A stretch of DNA of 64,000 nucleotides from Trichopria drosophilae (lineage: Eukaryota > Arthropoda > Insecta > Hymenoptera > Diapriidae): positions 21,425,001 to 21,489,000 of the forward strand of contig CM059587.1 of NCBI GenBank assembly GCA_030407085.1. The letters run 5' to 3'. The position numbers were made by a program, and so were the translations under genes. Positions 23,127 to 35,040 of this stretch are shown here, piece after piece (the stretch's first letter is position 1; each line of letters begins with the position of its first letter). The notes below the pieces were generated by a model, which was not told the DNA's origin, made no database searches, and saw only the letters and a program-made list of their open reading frames with translations.

Positions 23127-23460
23127 GTGGGGTAGACTGTGACACGGGGCACACTGTTTGCGCACTGAAAAAATCTAATATTTCTGTATAATATTAGTTA
23201 TCACTGCTAATAAAAAAAACGTGAAAATAACGGGGTTCGTAAGGGTGGTGGTGAGTAATATAGATAAACATGAGTTTCGAGGTATCTAAAGTAACCTTTT
23301 GGTCTCATTTTCCTTTTTTCATAAATTTACATATATTTCTTCTGTATCTTTAGTAAGGCATCAACTGAATAATCAAAGATAATAATCGAATTAAAAAAAT
23401 TAACCTAAAACTATTAAATTTTTTGAAATTTAATGAAAATTGTAAAAATCATCAATTCAT
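23127..23460 (+). repeat. GGGGTAGACTGTG repeat, copy 1
   Basis: About 330 bp, homologous over its length to 60149-60500. Shared landmarks are AGTGGGGTAGACTGTG at the start, then AATAACGGGGTTC, GGTGGTGAGT, GAGTTTCGAGGTATCTAAAG and TTCTGTATCTTTAGTAAGGC, ending AAAATCATCA. The 60-kb copy lies inside a MITE, so the family is mobile. It has no coding capacity. Confidence 0.8.
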
Positions 23461-23564
23461 TAATTCATATAAACACCTAAGATGAACAATTCTATAAACA
23501 AACTCGCGATTTTCACAATTTGCGACTTTTTTTTTATTTTTTCTGTGCGATTACACTATTCTAG

Positions 23565-23715
23565 GTTTCCGGGGTGGCTGATTATGAATCTAACAACCTA
23601 TTTTGAAAATTATAAATGGAGGATCCACTATGGCTGAAGTTTTTTGAAAAATTGAACGAAATCGCTTCAAGCTCATTACTCGGGGGTTTTCGGGGTCGCT
23701 AATCACGTATGCCGT
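23565..23715 (+). repeat. Two decayed 121-bp-type units
   Basis: GGGGTGGCTGATTATGAATC followed by a GGATCCACTATGG core, then a second unit with TTACTCGGGGGTTTTCGGGG and CGCTAATCACG. The order and orientation match the plus units of the piggyBac left array. The segment abuts the fold-back element that starts at about 23745. Confidence 0.65.
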
Positions 23716-23744
23716 CCGATTTCGAAATTTGGGCAGCATTTTAA

Positions 23745-25464
23745 ACAAAAATTTGTCCTGTTTGGTTGAGATTTGATGATGGTGAAGTTAGCGTAAGATT
23801 CGCAGCGTAAGATTCGGAAAGCAGTGGTTCCCAATCATTTCTGAACACGCGACGTTAATTCAATGGAAACGCATATATCCATTTGAGATATCTGTTGAGA
23901 TTTCTTAAAGGCATCATAAATAAATTCGAAATACAAACAATCATTGAAAAGCATACCACCGTAGTTTAAACAATATTCAGATATTTGTTGCATAGTAATT
24001 ATTATGATAAATGTGTAAATTCCAGTAATACGAAAACGCGTCCGGGGCTGAAATTTTCACCAAAGCTTCCCTTGGTATCTAGAAACAAGTTTCCAAAAGT
24101 GAAAAAAATTAACAAAAATGCTAGAGTTTGTTATAAACAATCTTATAAACAATTACGGTATACAGACACTATAATGCCAATTCCAGCCAGCAAAAAACGC
24201 TTCAGGTGGTAATTAATTTACGGAAGCTTCTTTTCACAATAGATTTATTTTTATGTAGAAATAAAATTGCAGTTCTTAAAAAAGAGTAAGAAATGCGCGG
24301 ATTGCATAGGAAAAGTATTATCCAAATGGGAAAATTTTCAATTTAGTCTCTACTAATACCTACTGAAAGCAGGTATTTGTAGACAATTTTGAGACACATC
24401 TTTTGCTCACATTACAAACGATGTAATCGTAAGTTTAATTTAATACAAACTCCCATTTGTTTGTCACTTCGACTGGGTTGTACATTCATTTTTAATTATT
24501 GGGCTTTTTTTCCAGGCTAGTCCTAAATAGTTCAGCGTTCCGAAAATATTAAAAAAACTTTATCAAAATATCAAGCAAACTTGTTTATGAATATATAAGA
24601 TTGTTTATAACAAACGCTAGCATTTTTGTTAATTTTTTTCACTATTGGAAACTTGTTTCCGGATACGAAGAGAAGCTTTGGTGAAAGTTTCAGCCCCGGA
24701 CGCGTTTTTTGCTGGACGGAATTGGCATCATAGTGTCTGTATACCGTAATTGTTTATAAGATTGTTTATAACAAACGCTAGCATTTTTGTTAATTTTTTT
24801 CACTACTGCAAACGTGTTTGGGGTTATGAAGAGAAGCTTTGGTGAAAATTTCAGCCCCGGACGCGTTTTTGGCTGGCCGGAATTGGCATTATAGTGTCTG
24901 TATACCGTAATTGTTTATAAAATTGTTTATAACAAACGCTAGCATTTTTGTTAATTTTTTTCAGTATTGCAAACGGGTTTGGGGTTATGAAAAGAAGCTT
25001 TGGTGAAAATTTCAGCCCCGGACGCGTTTTTTGCTGGCCGGAATTGGCATTATAGCGTCTGTATACCGTAATTGTTTATAAGATTGTTTTTAACAACCGC
25101 CAGCATTTTTGTTAATTTTTTTCATTATTGGAAACTTGTTTCTGGATACGAAGGGAAGCTTTGGTGAAAATTTCAGCCCCGGACGCGTTTTCGTATTACT
25201 GGAATTTACACATTTATCATAATAATTACTATGCAACAAATATCTGAATATTGTTTAAACTATGGTGGTATGCTTTTCAATGATTGTTTGTATTTCGAAT
25301 TTATTTATGATGCCTTTAAGAAATCTCAACATATATCTCAAATGGATATATGCGTTTCCATTGAAATTAACATCGCGTGTTCAGAAATGGTTGGGAACCA
25401 CTGCTTTCCGAATCTTACGCTAACTTCACCATCATTGAGATTTGACCTCTCGCAAGTATTTTTG
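23745..25464. mobile_element. Fold-back element carrying a one-sided 161-bp tandem array
   Basis: The left arm (about 23745-24215) and right arm (about 24599-25464) are inverted copies. Paired landmarks include TGATGATGGTGAAGTTAGCG/CGCTAACTTCACCATCATTG, the AAGCAGTGGTTCCCAATCAT motif, CCACCGTAGTTTAAACAATA and CCCCGGACGCGTTTTCG. The left arm holds one 161-bp unit; the right arm holds four. No mobility gene is present. The arrangement resembles tandem-repeat-bearing fold-back transposons; the superfamily is unassigned. Confidence 0.82.
24599..25195. repeat. 161-bp tandem repeat, about 3.7 copies
   Basis: The motif GATTGTTTATAACAAACGCT recurs with its marker base at 24760, 24921 and 25082, exactly 161 bp apart each time. 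Each unit contains AGCTTTGGTGAAA, CAGCCCCGGACGCG and TTGTTAATTTTTTTCA. Copies differ by scattered substitutions. A single inverted unit is present in the left arm at about 24045-24205. Confidence 0.92.
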
Positions 25465-25469
25465 TCAGA

Positions 25470-25935
25470 AAAAATATGAAGAACCTGAAAATTGACCTCT
25501 GTGCGGCGTTATCCACTAACGCCCCGCGTTGAAAAATAATGAATAATTGTAAATCAATTTTGTTTTTAGTAGTTTACCAAATACCATTTGATAATTAACA
25601 GTACTACGAGCTTATTTTTACATATTTGTCGCCATTGGGTACTAGTAAAAAGGTGGAAAACCGCATATTGAAAAGACCAATTTTTATCGTATTTATGTCA
25701 ACTACGTTACAAAACTTTTGAATTTTTTAAAATCAACTTTTAGCAATAAACAATGTAAATTTTTGTTAAAATTAGATTTTGACATAAAGTTCTTTAGTAA
25801 AAAAACATAAAAAATAATTTTAACTTAACGGAAGGTTGAGAAACATGAGTGTGCGGTACAACCCCCGCTCTTTACTCTTCGTGTATGGTATTATTCACAA
25901 TAATAATTGTAATTATTGAAATTGGTGGAAGTATT
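25470..25935. other. Spacer, nothing recognised
   Basis: AT-rich sequence between the fold-back element and the GC-richer island; no repeat or gene was supported. Confidence 0.4.
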
Positions 25936-25939
25936 TCAG

Positions 25940-26760
25940 TACATATTGTAAATGGTAATATTCACGTCTCTACGGGTATGGTAATATTTTTTTGATGACC
26001 TTCTTCGCTCACCCGATGGACGTACGTTAGCATAAACAGAGAGAAGGGTGCTGTGCGCTTTAGGTAGAAATTGGAAGCGAACATTCGATTTTGCCAGATT
26101 GAGCCAGTGCAGTACGGACAATACGCCTCCGATTAAGCCGTGAGAGAGAGCCCGCGGCGACGAAAATTAATATGCACGCGTTTGCGCTCAGTTTCTCTCC
26201 TCGAAGCCGCGATCGATCGATCACATAGGCCGATCTCGTTCGACGTTTTCGAGTGACCTTCGCCCGTTAAATCCCTTTGTAAACCCAGAAGCATTGTCTG
26301 GATGTGCCAGGCGAATGCACGCGAACCCGTCTACATGTCGCGGCGTAACATTCGTCTATACGTCGGCCGAATATTGGTTGTAAACGAGTCGTAAAGTCTT
26401 CCCCGCGAACGCGCATACACGCGGCTAAAATGGCTTGGGTCGTATATATAGGAAAGCGTAACGTTCCAACGTATCTCACTTTCTATTTTCCCGTCCACAC
26501 ATACTCCCATTGTCGGGGAAAGTACCGGTGCAGCGCGTGTGCCCACATAAATAATGCGAGGGCCCTGCTATTAACCACCGGTATTGAACGAACCAATTTC
26601 GCGGGACACTTCAGGGGTAGTCGTAAACACGATAGATGGATGAAGAGGGTGCTTTAGAGATGCGCAGAAGCCAACTATTTTATCCGTTTCTTGTATACGA
26701 TTCCTTCCGCGCTTCGGCATCGGGCAAAATATTCCAATTACCCATAGAAACTCTCTGCTT
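25940..26760. other. CpG-rich island, function unknown
   Basis: This is one of the most CG-dense stretches of the window (GCCGCGATCGATCGATC near 26205, CCCGCGAACGCGC near 26401, repeated CG dinucleotides throughout). Overlapping frames occur on both strands (26267-26479, 26331-26546, 26430-26657, 26571-26876) with no recognised product. A promoter or CpG-type regulatory island, or an unrecognised non-coding exon, is plausible. Confidence 0.4.
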
Positions 26761-27047
26761 ATTGTTAAGTCGAGGAAAAAAAGTAACGGGGAGATCCGGA
26801 ACTCGGTGAAAAATGCATGATTATTCATTTCCGAACATTGATTTTTGGCCGTTAGGAAAATTGCCGAACAATGCACGGAAACATTTTGTTCGAGAAAGAT
26901 TCCATTATTTGTTCAAGAGCTAATAAGTCAATCAAAGTATTGCCCTCTACGTGTACGGGGAGAAAAATGATATTGGAAATTTTTACCGGAATTTAGTTGA
27001 ATAAATTTAATACATAATTGATTGGCCGGGGTTCAAAGTTCCGAATA

Positions 27048-27130
27048 TAAACACACCGAAAGGCCAACATTTCGATATAGCATGGTTCCAGCGTGATTTT
27101 CTTCACTTTGTCTCTGAAAAATTTGTAAAA
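27048..27130 (+). repeat. Dispersed repeat, copy 2
   Basis: Homologous to 10404-10480, with CCGAAAGGCC, ATTTCGAT, CCAGCGTG and TTCTTCACTTTGTCTCTGAA in the same order. It lies directly before the truncated fold-back copy. Confidence 0.65.
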
Positions 27131-27134
27131 ATTG

Positions 27135-27972
27135 CTGATAAAATTTGAGAGAATTTTTTTTACTCATTCCTGCACACTAAAATTATTGGAGTCAAATTTC
27201 AGTCCAAAGGAGTCGAAAATGGGGTAGGTCGTGTTCGACTACATTTGAGTTCTTTGGAGTAAAAATGTACATAGTCCAATGGCGTCAATAAATACGGAAA
27301 AAGGGAAAGGCGGCTGAATGCCGTAGAGACAGGACTAGTTACTACGCGGTCGTCTTTTTTATTTCAAAATTGAATAAGTTATAGCGAGTTGACACGAAAC
27401 ATGTTTGTCGGCCGGCCACGTAGTAATCAGTCTTCGATGCAGCATATAACTACACCGGTAAAGGGATTCAAACCTAGCAAGAAATACCCTAAAGGAGCGA
27501 CTGTGACTCCAAGAGAGTGAAATTTACCGATTATTCTCTCTTGGACTCCGCAATTGAGTCCAATAATTTTAGAGTGTAAGCATTGTTGGTCAAAAAAAAT
27601 GGTTAAGTTTTAAAAAGAAATTTGAGCTTCTAGGCGCCATTTTCAAAACTGTCATCTTGAATGATGAATTCTGATATGGTACATTTTCATCCTGGGGGTC
27701 CATGGACGCGATATTTTCAACATAGGTATGTCTCCCAACGTAATTTCGAGGTGAAAGTGATGTTATTATGAAAAAGAAAATGTAAAAAACCATGTTTTTT
27801 TAACAGACAAACGTGTATAACTTTTTTGCGGTTCATTTTATCGAAATTTTATTAAAAGATTCTGAAAGAACTTACAATTTCCCTTAGAACAAATTTCAAG
27901 CTCTAAAGGCATTTATATACAAATTATCGATGTTCAAACTGATACTGAAAATCCGTCCGTCTGAGCGTTAAT
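27135..27972 (+). mobile_element. Truncated copy of the 42-kb fold-back element, split by a MITE
   Basis: Sequence from GCTGATAAAATTTGAG to CCGTCCGTCTGAGCGTTAA matches the right arm of the element at 41674-42864 (about 42395-42860). Shared stretches include GAGCTTCTAGGCGCCATTTT, TGAATTCTGATATGGT, CGCGATATTTTCAAC and TATAACTTTTTTGCGGTTC. The match is interrupted exactly by the 402-bp insertion at 27175-27576 and resumes on the other side (AAGCATTGTTG). Only one arm is present. Confidence 0.85.
27175..27576. mobile_element. 402-bp MITE nested in the truncated fold-back copy
   Basis: Terminal repeats CACTAAAATTATTGGA and TCCAATAATTTTAGAGTG face each other. The flanks are CA (27173-27174) and TA (27577-27578), compatible with a TA target. 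Comparison with the uninterrupted homologue near 42406-42422 shows the insertion junction directly. Internal sequence has a GGAGT-rich theme near both ends and no coding capacity. Confidence 0.8.
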
Positions 27973-27979
27973 TTTTTTT

Positions 27980-29145
27980 CTGCTAAACTGTAACTTATTA
28001 CGCGTCTAAAACTTGTCAACTCCAATATATCTCGTTAATGCGGTTTAAATTGCTTAAATATAAAAAAAGAAACAATAAAAAATAAAAAACTGTTCCAGTT
28101 CCGATAAAAGGAAGATGCTCAAAAGACTTGAGAAATTACATGAAAACTGAGTTAGGAATGCAGGAATGTGAGTTCAAGAAACAAAATATCCAAATTTTAT
28201 GAAGTATGCTTAGCTCATTCTGAAGCACGAAGAAGCACGTGAAAAGACTGAAAGCAAAAAAAAAAACAAAAAATCAATAGTTTAAACAATGTTGACTAGG
28301 CAAAAACATCCAATCGACCTGTAGAAATTTAGTAATAGCTAATAGAAGTGGCTTCGCCCTGGGAGGACTCTGCCAAAAATGGTATAGACGAGGTTGGAGT
28401 CCTTGTTAAACTGTTTATAAATCAGGGGTTACAAAAGAAAAAAAAAACAAAATGCAAATTGCATCCTGACACTATAGCAAAGAACTGAGTCATATAATAT
28501 CATAACTGAGCAAAAGCCTGGATTCAGGTGGTTAACTCTCATAGCCAAATAATCAAAGAAGAGAAATATGCTTTGGACGCTTTCTTTTTGACGCCACTAG
28601 CAATAGGATATACGATAGTATTGGCGTTTTTATGTTACACATAAAAATAATTGTTGATAATCGAGACGACTGTTACTTATATATATTTTCAATGTTTCAA
28701 ATTCGTGGGTTTTCCAGCCTCCTGTGAGCCATAATCAACGAAAAAAGTAAGAAAATTGCACAAAATAATGTAATGAATAGTTTTCATGTTCAAACACATT
28801 TCATGAAATGAGAATTAGGAATCTTATAAGAGTAGGTTAGTATTGATTGAAGCATTATTTTTAATTCAGACTATGGAACATTTTACTCATATTATCGAGT
28901 TAAAAGCAAACAATATTGATTAATAATGGTTGTTGATTGTGAAATTTTAATATTATTTTGAAGTATTTTTTACGAAACGCGTTATACGTTATAATAATTG
29001 ATTCGAATGTCCAGCGATAGATGGGTAGAGAGACCTTATTCGCGCGTGAAGGTGACGAATTGCTGTCATTCATCATCATTACCCATGATCATTCGTTAAC
29101 TACGTTGTCATTATCTCGACACAAGTATAATCCGTCATTGGTATA
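27980..29145. other. Spacer, nothing recognised
   Basis: AT-rich sequence with A-runs at 28257-28272 and 28436-28450. A word GAAGTGGCTTCGCCCTGGGA at about 28345 is GC-richer than its surroundings but not assignable. Confidence 0.35.
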
Positions 29146-29149
29146 TTTA

Positions 29150-29551
29150 CACTGAGAAAAGTGTATTTTATCAGTTACTATCCCTTGACTTTTAAAAAGT
29201 GTATTATAGCCCTTAAAAGAAATAATATAACTAGTAAAATCCTCCGTCATTCAGCATTTGTTTTTGACAGGTTATACGAAATTGTATTAAACTCTCCTAT
29301 TTTAAAAGAATGTTTTATTATGACTAAAAGAAGGCATTTTTAATATTTTAATTTGCGAGATAAATTTCCATAAACAAAAATTGCTTTTAGTTAAAGAGAC
29401 AAGGCTAAAATAAACTGACATATTGGTTAGAATAATCTAAAATCTTCGTCTTTTAACAGGCAATAGAAAGATGGCAATCCCTATGCGTAAAATACTATCT
29501 TTTACGGGGCATAAGAATTCTAATACTCGGTAAAAAACACTTGTCTCAGTG
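29150..29551. mobile_element. 402-bp MITE, CACTGAGA family
   Basis: The left end CACTGAGAAAAGTGTATTTT is inverted to the right end AAAAACACTTGTCTCAGTG, with TA at 29148-29149 and 29552-29553. The interior matches the first part of the longer relative at 13378 (CAGTTAC, TTTTATTATGACTAAAAGA). No coding capacity. TA target and ends fit a Tc1/mariner-type MITE (inference). Confidence 0.85.
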
Positions 29552-29964
29552 TAGATTTCAGATATACGGCATTCTAAGCTGATAAAATGCTTATATTAAT
29601 AAGTAATATAAAAACCATATATTAAAACGTCTAACTTCTCTTTACTTTTTTATAAATTGTTGCCGTGTACTTCAACGTTCTGCTATTAGTAAGATTGTAG
29701 TGCGTAAAGTTAAAAAGATAACAGCAATGCTTTCTTTATCAATGTTCTATACGCTTATTCTATGTTCAGTTTGACAAATAATAAAGATATTAATCCTAAA
29801 CAAAAAAATATGTATAATTAATATGCTGAAATAAAAGTGGGTCGATCAATTGTGCTACATTTATTTCAATAAATTAAGTTAATAAATCAACACACGAAAA
29901 AGGGATATTATATCTTTTAATCATTCCACATAGCGCCTTATTATTCATCTTTTTACCTTCGATA

Positions 29965-30130
29965 GAAAACCATATTCGGTTCAGCCATTTGAATTTCTCA
30001 AATTTGACAGCAAATTGTTATCACAGACCTCACAAACATCAATGAACCATATGTCATGCATGTTATAATTCGTGAAAATGTTGGTCCGCTGGTTTGGATT
30101 TGATATTTTAAATTTTGAAAATGTTACAAT
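29965..30130. repeat. Weak 121-bp-type repeat remnant
   Basis: Motifs TTCAGCCATTTGAATTTCTC and, further on, TCGTATTCGTAATGAGTAGCC recall the minus units of the 121-bp family, but most of the unit has decayed. Confidence 0.3.
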
Positions 30131-30213
30131 CGTATTCGTAATGAGTAGCCACAACAATAAAAAATTATAAATTTGTAATTGCTTTTTCTTCGGACTGGCA
30201 TCAAATCATTCTA

Positions 30214-30423
30214 CACTGATAAAAGAATTTATTTACTGTAAAGAAGGCTTCTTTACTGTAAACAACATTTATTAATAGTTAAAATACATTTGTTACTAAA
30301 TGATTTCTTTATTATTAATAAATGCGTTTTAACTGTTAACAATGTTGTTTAAGGTTAAGAAATGGTTTAGTTCACCATATTTAAAGAAGCCTTCTTTATA
30401 GTAAATAAATAATTTTATCAGTG
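30214..30423. mobile_element. 210-bp palindromic MITE, CACTGATAAAA family
   Basis: The ends match over about 40 bp: CACTGATAAAAGAATTTATT and its inverted partner ending AATAATTTTATCAGTG, continuing inward with AAAGAAGGCTTCTTTA / TAAAGAAGCCTTCTTTA. TA lies at 30212-30213 and 30424-30425. No coding capacity. Confidence 0.88.
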
Positions 30424-30425
30424 TA

Positions 30426-31270
30426 TAAATAATCATTAAATTATTTCAGTTTTCACGGAAAAAATTCGAGATCGCAGCTCCCATTCGCGGGTAAGCAGTT
30501 CTACCATTTTTGTTGAGAATTCTTTTCTCTACATTTCTTCATACAATTTGTATTTAAAAAAACGTAATAAGATCCTCGATTATTGTCTTTCCGAAGTTTT
30601 ACCTAAAATTGAGTATATCATTTTTTGTATTCTCACTTACGTATCACGAACAATGCAATATAGAGCAAAATTATATTGAAAAAAGAGCAACTAGTGGTTT
30701 CGACCCTGCGGCCTGTAATGCATGTGCTCTTCGTCTGGAGAGAGTTTGGAGGATCCAACTATTTAGATGTAAAAAGAAGAAAAATGGAAATGATCATTTT
30801 CAAAGCTTTGACCCCTAGCACATGTCAGTCGGAGCATTATTATATCACACATTTGCAAACACGAATCTTGTTAGGTAATTTAATTACTTATATTAAGACA
30901 CCGTCGTGTTTTTAATGGTATGAAGTAAATGAATAATAAGCTTAGAATTGAAAAGCTCTACTTCACACATGCAGTTCCATTCCCAGATCATTGTATTATT
31001 TTTAAACTCTTACGCTGAAATTTACTGCACACGTCAAGTTGATTATTTTCATGTTCATACGTCTTCTACGGCATTATCGGCTATTTTACGAAGAAAATGC
31101 ATAAAACTTTCTTTATAAAATCTTTGATACTCTACCTTTTTTGATTGAAACTTTATTTTTTAGTGTGACTTGTATTTTTGATAAGAAATGCAGCAAACCT
31201 ATTTTTTTTTTAAGTTTTCTTTGTTCGACCTCCCTATAATCTAATATAAATAGACTCCAAAAACTAATTA
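30426..31270. other. Spacer, nothing recognised
   Basis: Two overlapping plus frames (30609-30818 and 30676-30915) are open without recognisable domains. Confidence 0.35.
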
Positions 31271-31273
31271 GAT

Positions 31274-31372
31274 CTAACCCGAGCAGAAATTTGTTCAGGC
31301 CCTGATCAGGGTGTAACGCTTTTGATCAGACCCTGATCAGGGCCGTAATAAATTTCTACTCGGGAAGTTAGG
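31274..31372. repeat. Compact 99-bp fold-back with two CCCTGATCAGGG palindromes
   Basis: The outer arms CTAACCCGAGCAGAAATTT and AAATTTCTACTCGGGAAGTTAG pair. Inside, the perfect 12-bp palindrome CCCTGATCAGGG occurs at 31300-31311 and again at 31331-31342, each next to a GGC or GCC. The whole unit can fold as one arm-on-arm hairpin. Too short to encode anything; a micro-MITE is likely. Confidence 0.8.
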
Positions 31373-31374
31373 AC

Positions 31375-32090
31375 ATGTCAAATTCAAAAAGAGGTTACAC
31401 CTTCGACGTTAAAAATCGGCGTTAATGTTCGCGAAAAAAAGGGACGTACACACGTACAAGATCACGGACAAAAATTTTGTTATTTTGTTTTTTAGTTTTT
31501 AAGGTTTGATACGTCAACATTTAATAAAAACTTACAGGGTAATTTTTTTTTTTAGGTAACCAAATTCAATATTTCGTCTGAATCGAAGTAATAAAATAGA
31601 GAGGGCATACTCTTAAACAAAAAATGGTCACCACGGAAATAAGGGAAATATGCATGAGATATCTGTATTTTACGGGTTTTTTAATGTTATTATTCTTCCA
31701 TAATAAAAAGGTATATACACAACAAACATGGGTCAACGAGAGGGTTGGTCCGTGTTCCGTGGAAAACAATGAAGGGTACTGAACGAGACCCTGGCGAAAG
31801 GGAGTCATTAATTACTGGCTCCTAAGGGGAATGTGGATATTAGTAATTGCCATGTACTGGATACAGGACCTTCGATACAAAACCTCGACGTTAAACTCTC
31901 TGCAGTTCATTACATTATTGTTACATCATTGGAAGTTTTCATTGATGTTCTTTTAAATAAGAATCCTCCAATGCAGTCGTAATTACTACATCGAAGAATG
32001 ATTCGTCCTATCAACAGGTCACATACTTCGGAATCACACTACATTACCTAAATAGAAACATTATATAATTACAAAAGTAGTTAGTAAAAA
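31375..32090. other. Spacer, nothing recognised
   Basis: AT-rich; the minus frame 31566-31808 has no recognisable product. Confidence 0.35.
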
Positions 32091-32094
32091 AAAA

Positions 32095-32410
32095 TGTTAA
32101 GGGTCGTTGATCACGAATCCGAAGTCAGGATTGCAAAATTTAAAACAGCTGATCCAATATGACGGTTCAAACATAGAAATAATGCTTTTCAACGAACCAG
32201 TTGGACAAATCAATCTTCCGAATGTTCGATATAAACGGTAGTTGGTTTCCGTATGTTTTTACGGCCACTGAATACGAATTTGATGTCAGAATTGCAAAAT
32301 TCAAAATGGCTGACTCAAAATGGCGGACATCAAAAAGCTTATATACATCGATTTTTGTGAAATTCCGATTGTCGGTGTAACAGTTAGCTTCTTCATGTCC
32401 GCCATTTTGA
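32095..32410 (+). repeat. Decayed 121-bp-type repeats, two plus units and an inverted remnant
   Basis: GGGTCGTTGATCACGAATCC with GCTGATCCAATATGACGG, then CGGCCACTGAATACGAATTT with TTCAAAATGGCTGACTC, and finally an inverted CCGCCATTTTGAATCGGCC at about 32400. The element order matches the piggyBac subterminal unit, at a distance. Confidence 0.55.
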
Positions 32411-32414
32411 ATCG

Positions 32415-35035
32415 GCCATTATTTTGCAAACTAAGAATTCGATGAAAAAGTGTTTCAAACAAACGTTGTAAAGTAGTGATATGTGTGACCAGTTATGTGT
32501 TTGTATGTCGCAACTTCCGGACACTTCTAGTTTCACGCATTATAATTCATACAGAAGGATGTAATAAATTATGAATTTTTCAGAGGATTCGTGAAACTGG
32601 GGAGTACATGCGTGATGGAGGGCCCACCCTTATACTCCGTGTTATTCTACTACCCTAACCTAACTTAACCACCAAACCTACAAATGCAGTTAAACCGAGG
32701 TCATCATCGAATAGTTAATTCAAAAATTGCATAACTCCATTATATATTGTAGAGAAGTTTCTGCTCTACAACTTTTGGAAAACATTTTATCGCCCGATTT
32801 TTACTTTCTAACTAAATGCAAAAATAATTGAAAAAAATGCAATTTTTGCTTTTTTTTTTCAAGATAAAAGTCAAGGTATGGGCGAGCGGTAATTTCTATT
32901 GTCACGTTCGTATTCAGGAGGCAAACATATTTCAAATGGTCCATTTCGATTTTTACTCATCTTTTAGCCGTTAAGAAACTTTCTTCGGGTGAAAAGAAAT
33001 TCAGTATAATTTGACTCTAGATTTTATTTTATTCTTTTAACAAGGTTATTGATGCCTTTTTGACCGAAAAGTTGAGTAATAACGATAATAATGGAAAAGC
33101 AGTTGACAAATCGAGTGTTAATGTGGCGGACTTTGCCCAATTAGTTGGTAACCACCCAATACTGTAGTAAAAGCGTAAGATAAACAAAATAATGGAAAAC
33201 TTGCGAAAACCGGAATAACGGAACTGGCTGTTATGCTGGTAATGCACAGTGCTTAGCAGGCACTACAAAAATCGACCTACCGAAACTGCGCGGTGTAGGC
33301 ATATATTATGTATGTGCTTTGCCATATGTACTACGCTTCAATAAGCTAACGAAGCGACGCGGAATTGCCGTATGTGCTTTCATCGCAATCTTATAAATAA
33401 TAAAGCAATACTAGCAGACATAAATGTCAACATTTATGAAGTATGTCTGCTTGTTTCAATCAAGGGTGAAGTTAACTACTTTATATGAATTAGCTTTGAC
33501 GCTGGCACAAATAAGAACAATTAATTGAAAGTTTGCATTAGCGAGTCAGTTGAAATAGCTGGGAGATATAATTGATGTACATGAACATTCTGCATAATGT
33601 AATACATTAATTGCATGCAATATCGTATGCATTGCGCGTGAGACATATAATTTAGTTGTACGGAGTTGAACGTTCCAAATCGATATCTGCAGCAATGTAA
33701 ACGGCTTATAATTTCATAATTCTCGTTCTGTTAATCACTTACGAAAGTACATTATACGTCATCTTTTATTATATCATCTTACCGTCGTTTATGAAAATGT
33801 AACACGGTTGATTAACATTTTGTTAGCGAAGGACGTGAATTATGAAATAATCAGCCGTTTATGCAGAACATCGACCACATCACTGCGTGTAAACACCGAC
33901 TATTTCATGGCTCTGCGATTTTTTGTTTAAATTTGCTTTCTCACATTTATGCAAAATTTAGTTCTGAATATTAAAGAAAAACATTAATTTTGTAATAAAA
34001 TTGAAGGCTCTAACTTAATTGTCGTGCATGAACCTCTGATTCGGGGGAGAAAAATACGGCTCACGTGGTCGATTAAAGAGGGGCCAGTGGGAGGGTGACC
34101 AACTCGTGAGGTTGGTTTTGCATCCGCCATTTTGGGTTTACGAAATTAAATATGTATGTAAAACACGCTGAAAAGTGTTTGAATAGTGCGAAATGTATGG
34201 AAATCGTTCTCGTATTCGGTGCAAGTGCTTCCAACACACCTGCACTAAATTTACCATTAACTCGACTTTATCGGAAAAGATTCATATCTTCAATCTAAAT
34301 AAACATAAATAGACGCACAACCTCGGTAATTGCAGCATGATTATCCTACTACCGAACTATGGACATAGAATATTTTTAAGATTTTTTTCTCAAGTTATTC
34401 GAATTTTTTATGCAAACATACCTCAATTTTTATCTTTTTTAGTGATTTTTTTGGAAGTTTTTCACTATCAATACTAAAAACCACTTCTTTTTTCCGGTTT
34501 GGAAAAATTCACACGTATTCTGGAAGTAATCGTGCGTAAAATGAAAGGTATTAAGAAAAAAATTCCGGAAGAAATGAATTTGGAAAAATTAAAAAATCCT
34601 ACGAATAATTCTATGGCAACCAATTAGTAAAAGGGCAATTCCACCCGTTAAATAATTAAAAAAAAATGACGGATATCTCGAAAATGGAAGGTGATGAAGA
34701 AATTCTGTAAACGAATTTGAATTCAGCGCACAAAAATACGTCAAAATAGTGCATGCGCATCTCAGATGATTTGCCAAAGTTAAATTTTGTTGACAACTGT
34801 TATAAGCCCCGCGAACATCTAATGGACATTGTAAAATAACTAAATTAACGTATAGTTGCATAAGTCTAAACATGAAGTTAATTATTATCGTTGCTCGCGT
34901 TCTAAAAAATTCGTGATTTCAGACACATTTTTATATTCAGAAAACTAGAAATACCGTAAAACTGTATTTATAATGTTTCTGATGGATATCGTAAAGAACT
35001 GCATTCAGGTGTTTTCAAAAATGTCAAATAATAAC
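32415..35035. other. AT-rich sequence, nothing recognised
   Basis: At about 32650-32680 there is a short CTAACCTAACTTAACC stretch resembling the insect telomere unit (CCTAA), too short to call. Frames at 33029-33247 and 34589-34873 (minus) are unrecognised. Confidence 0.4.
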
Positions 35036-35040
35036 TTTAA

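Noticed and set aside
24045..25195. Regularly spaced 161-bp repeats considered as a CRISPR-like array
   Set aside because: The whole 161 bp is repeated with no unique spacers, and the context is eukaryotic.
30680..30760. Minus-strand AGAGCACATGC and GGGTCGAAACC reminiscent of tRNA boxes
   Set aside because: The A-box region and stems are too poor to fold; the resemblance is likely chance.
32650..32685. CTAACCTAACTTAACC resembling insect telomere units
   Set aside because: Only about three imperfect units; no array.
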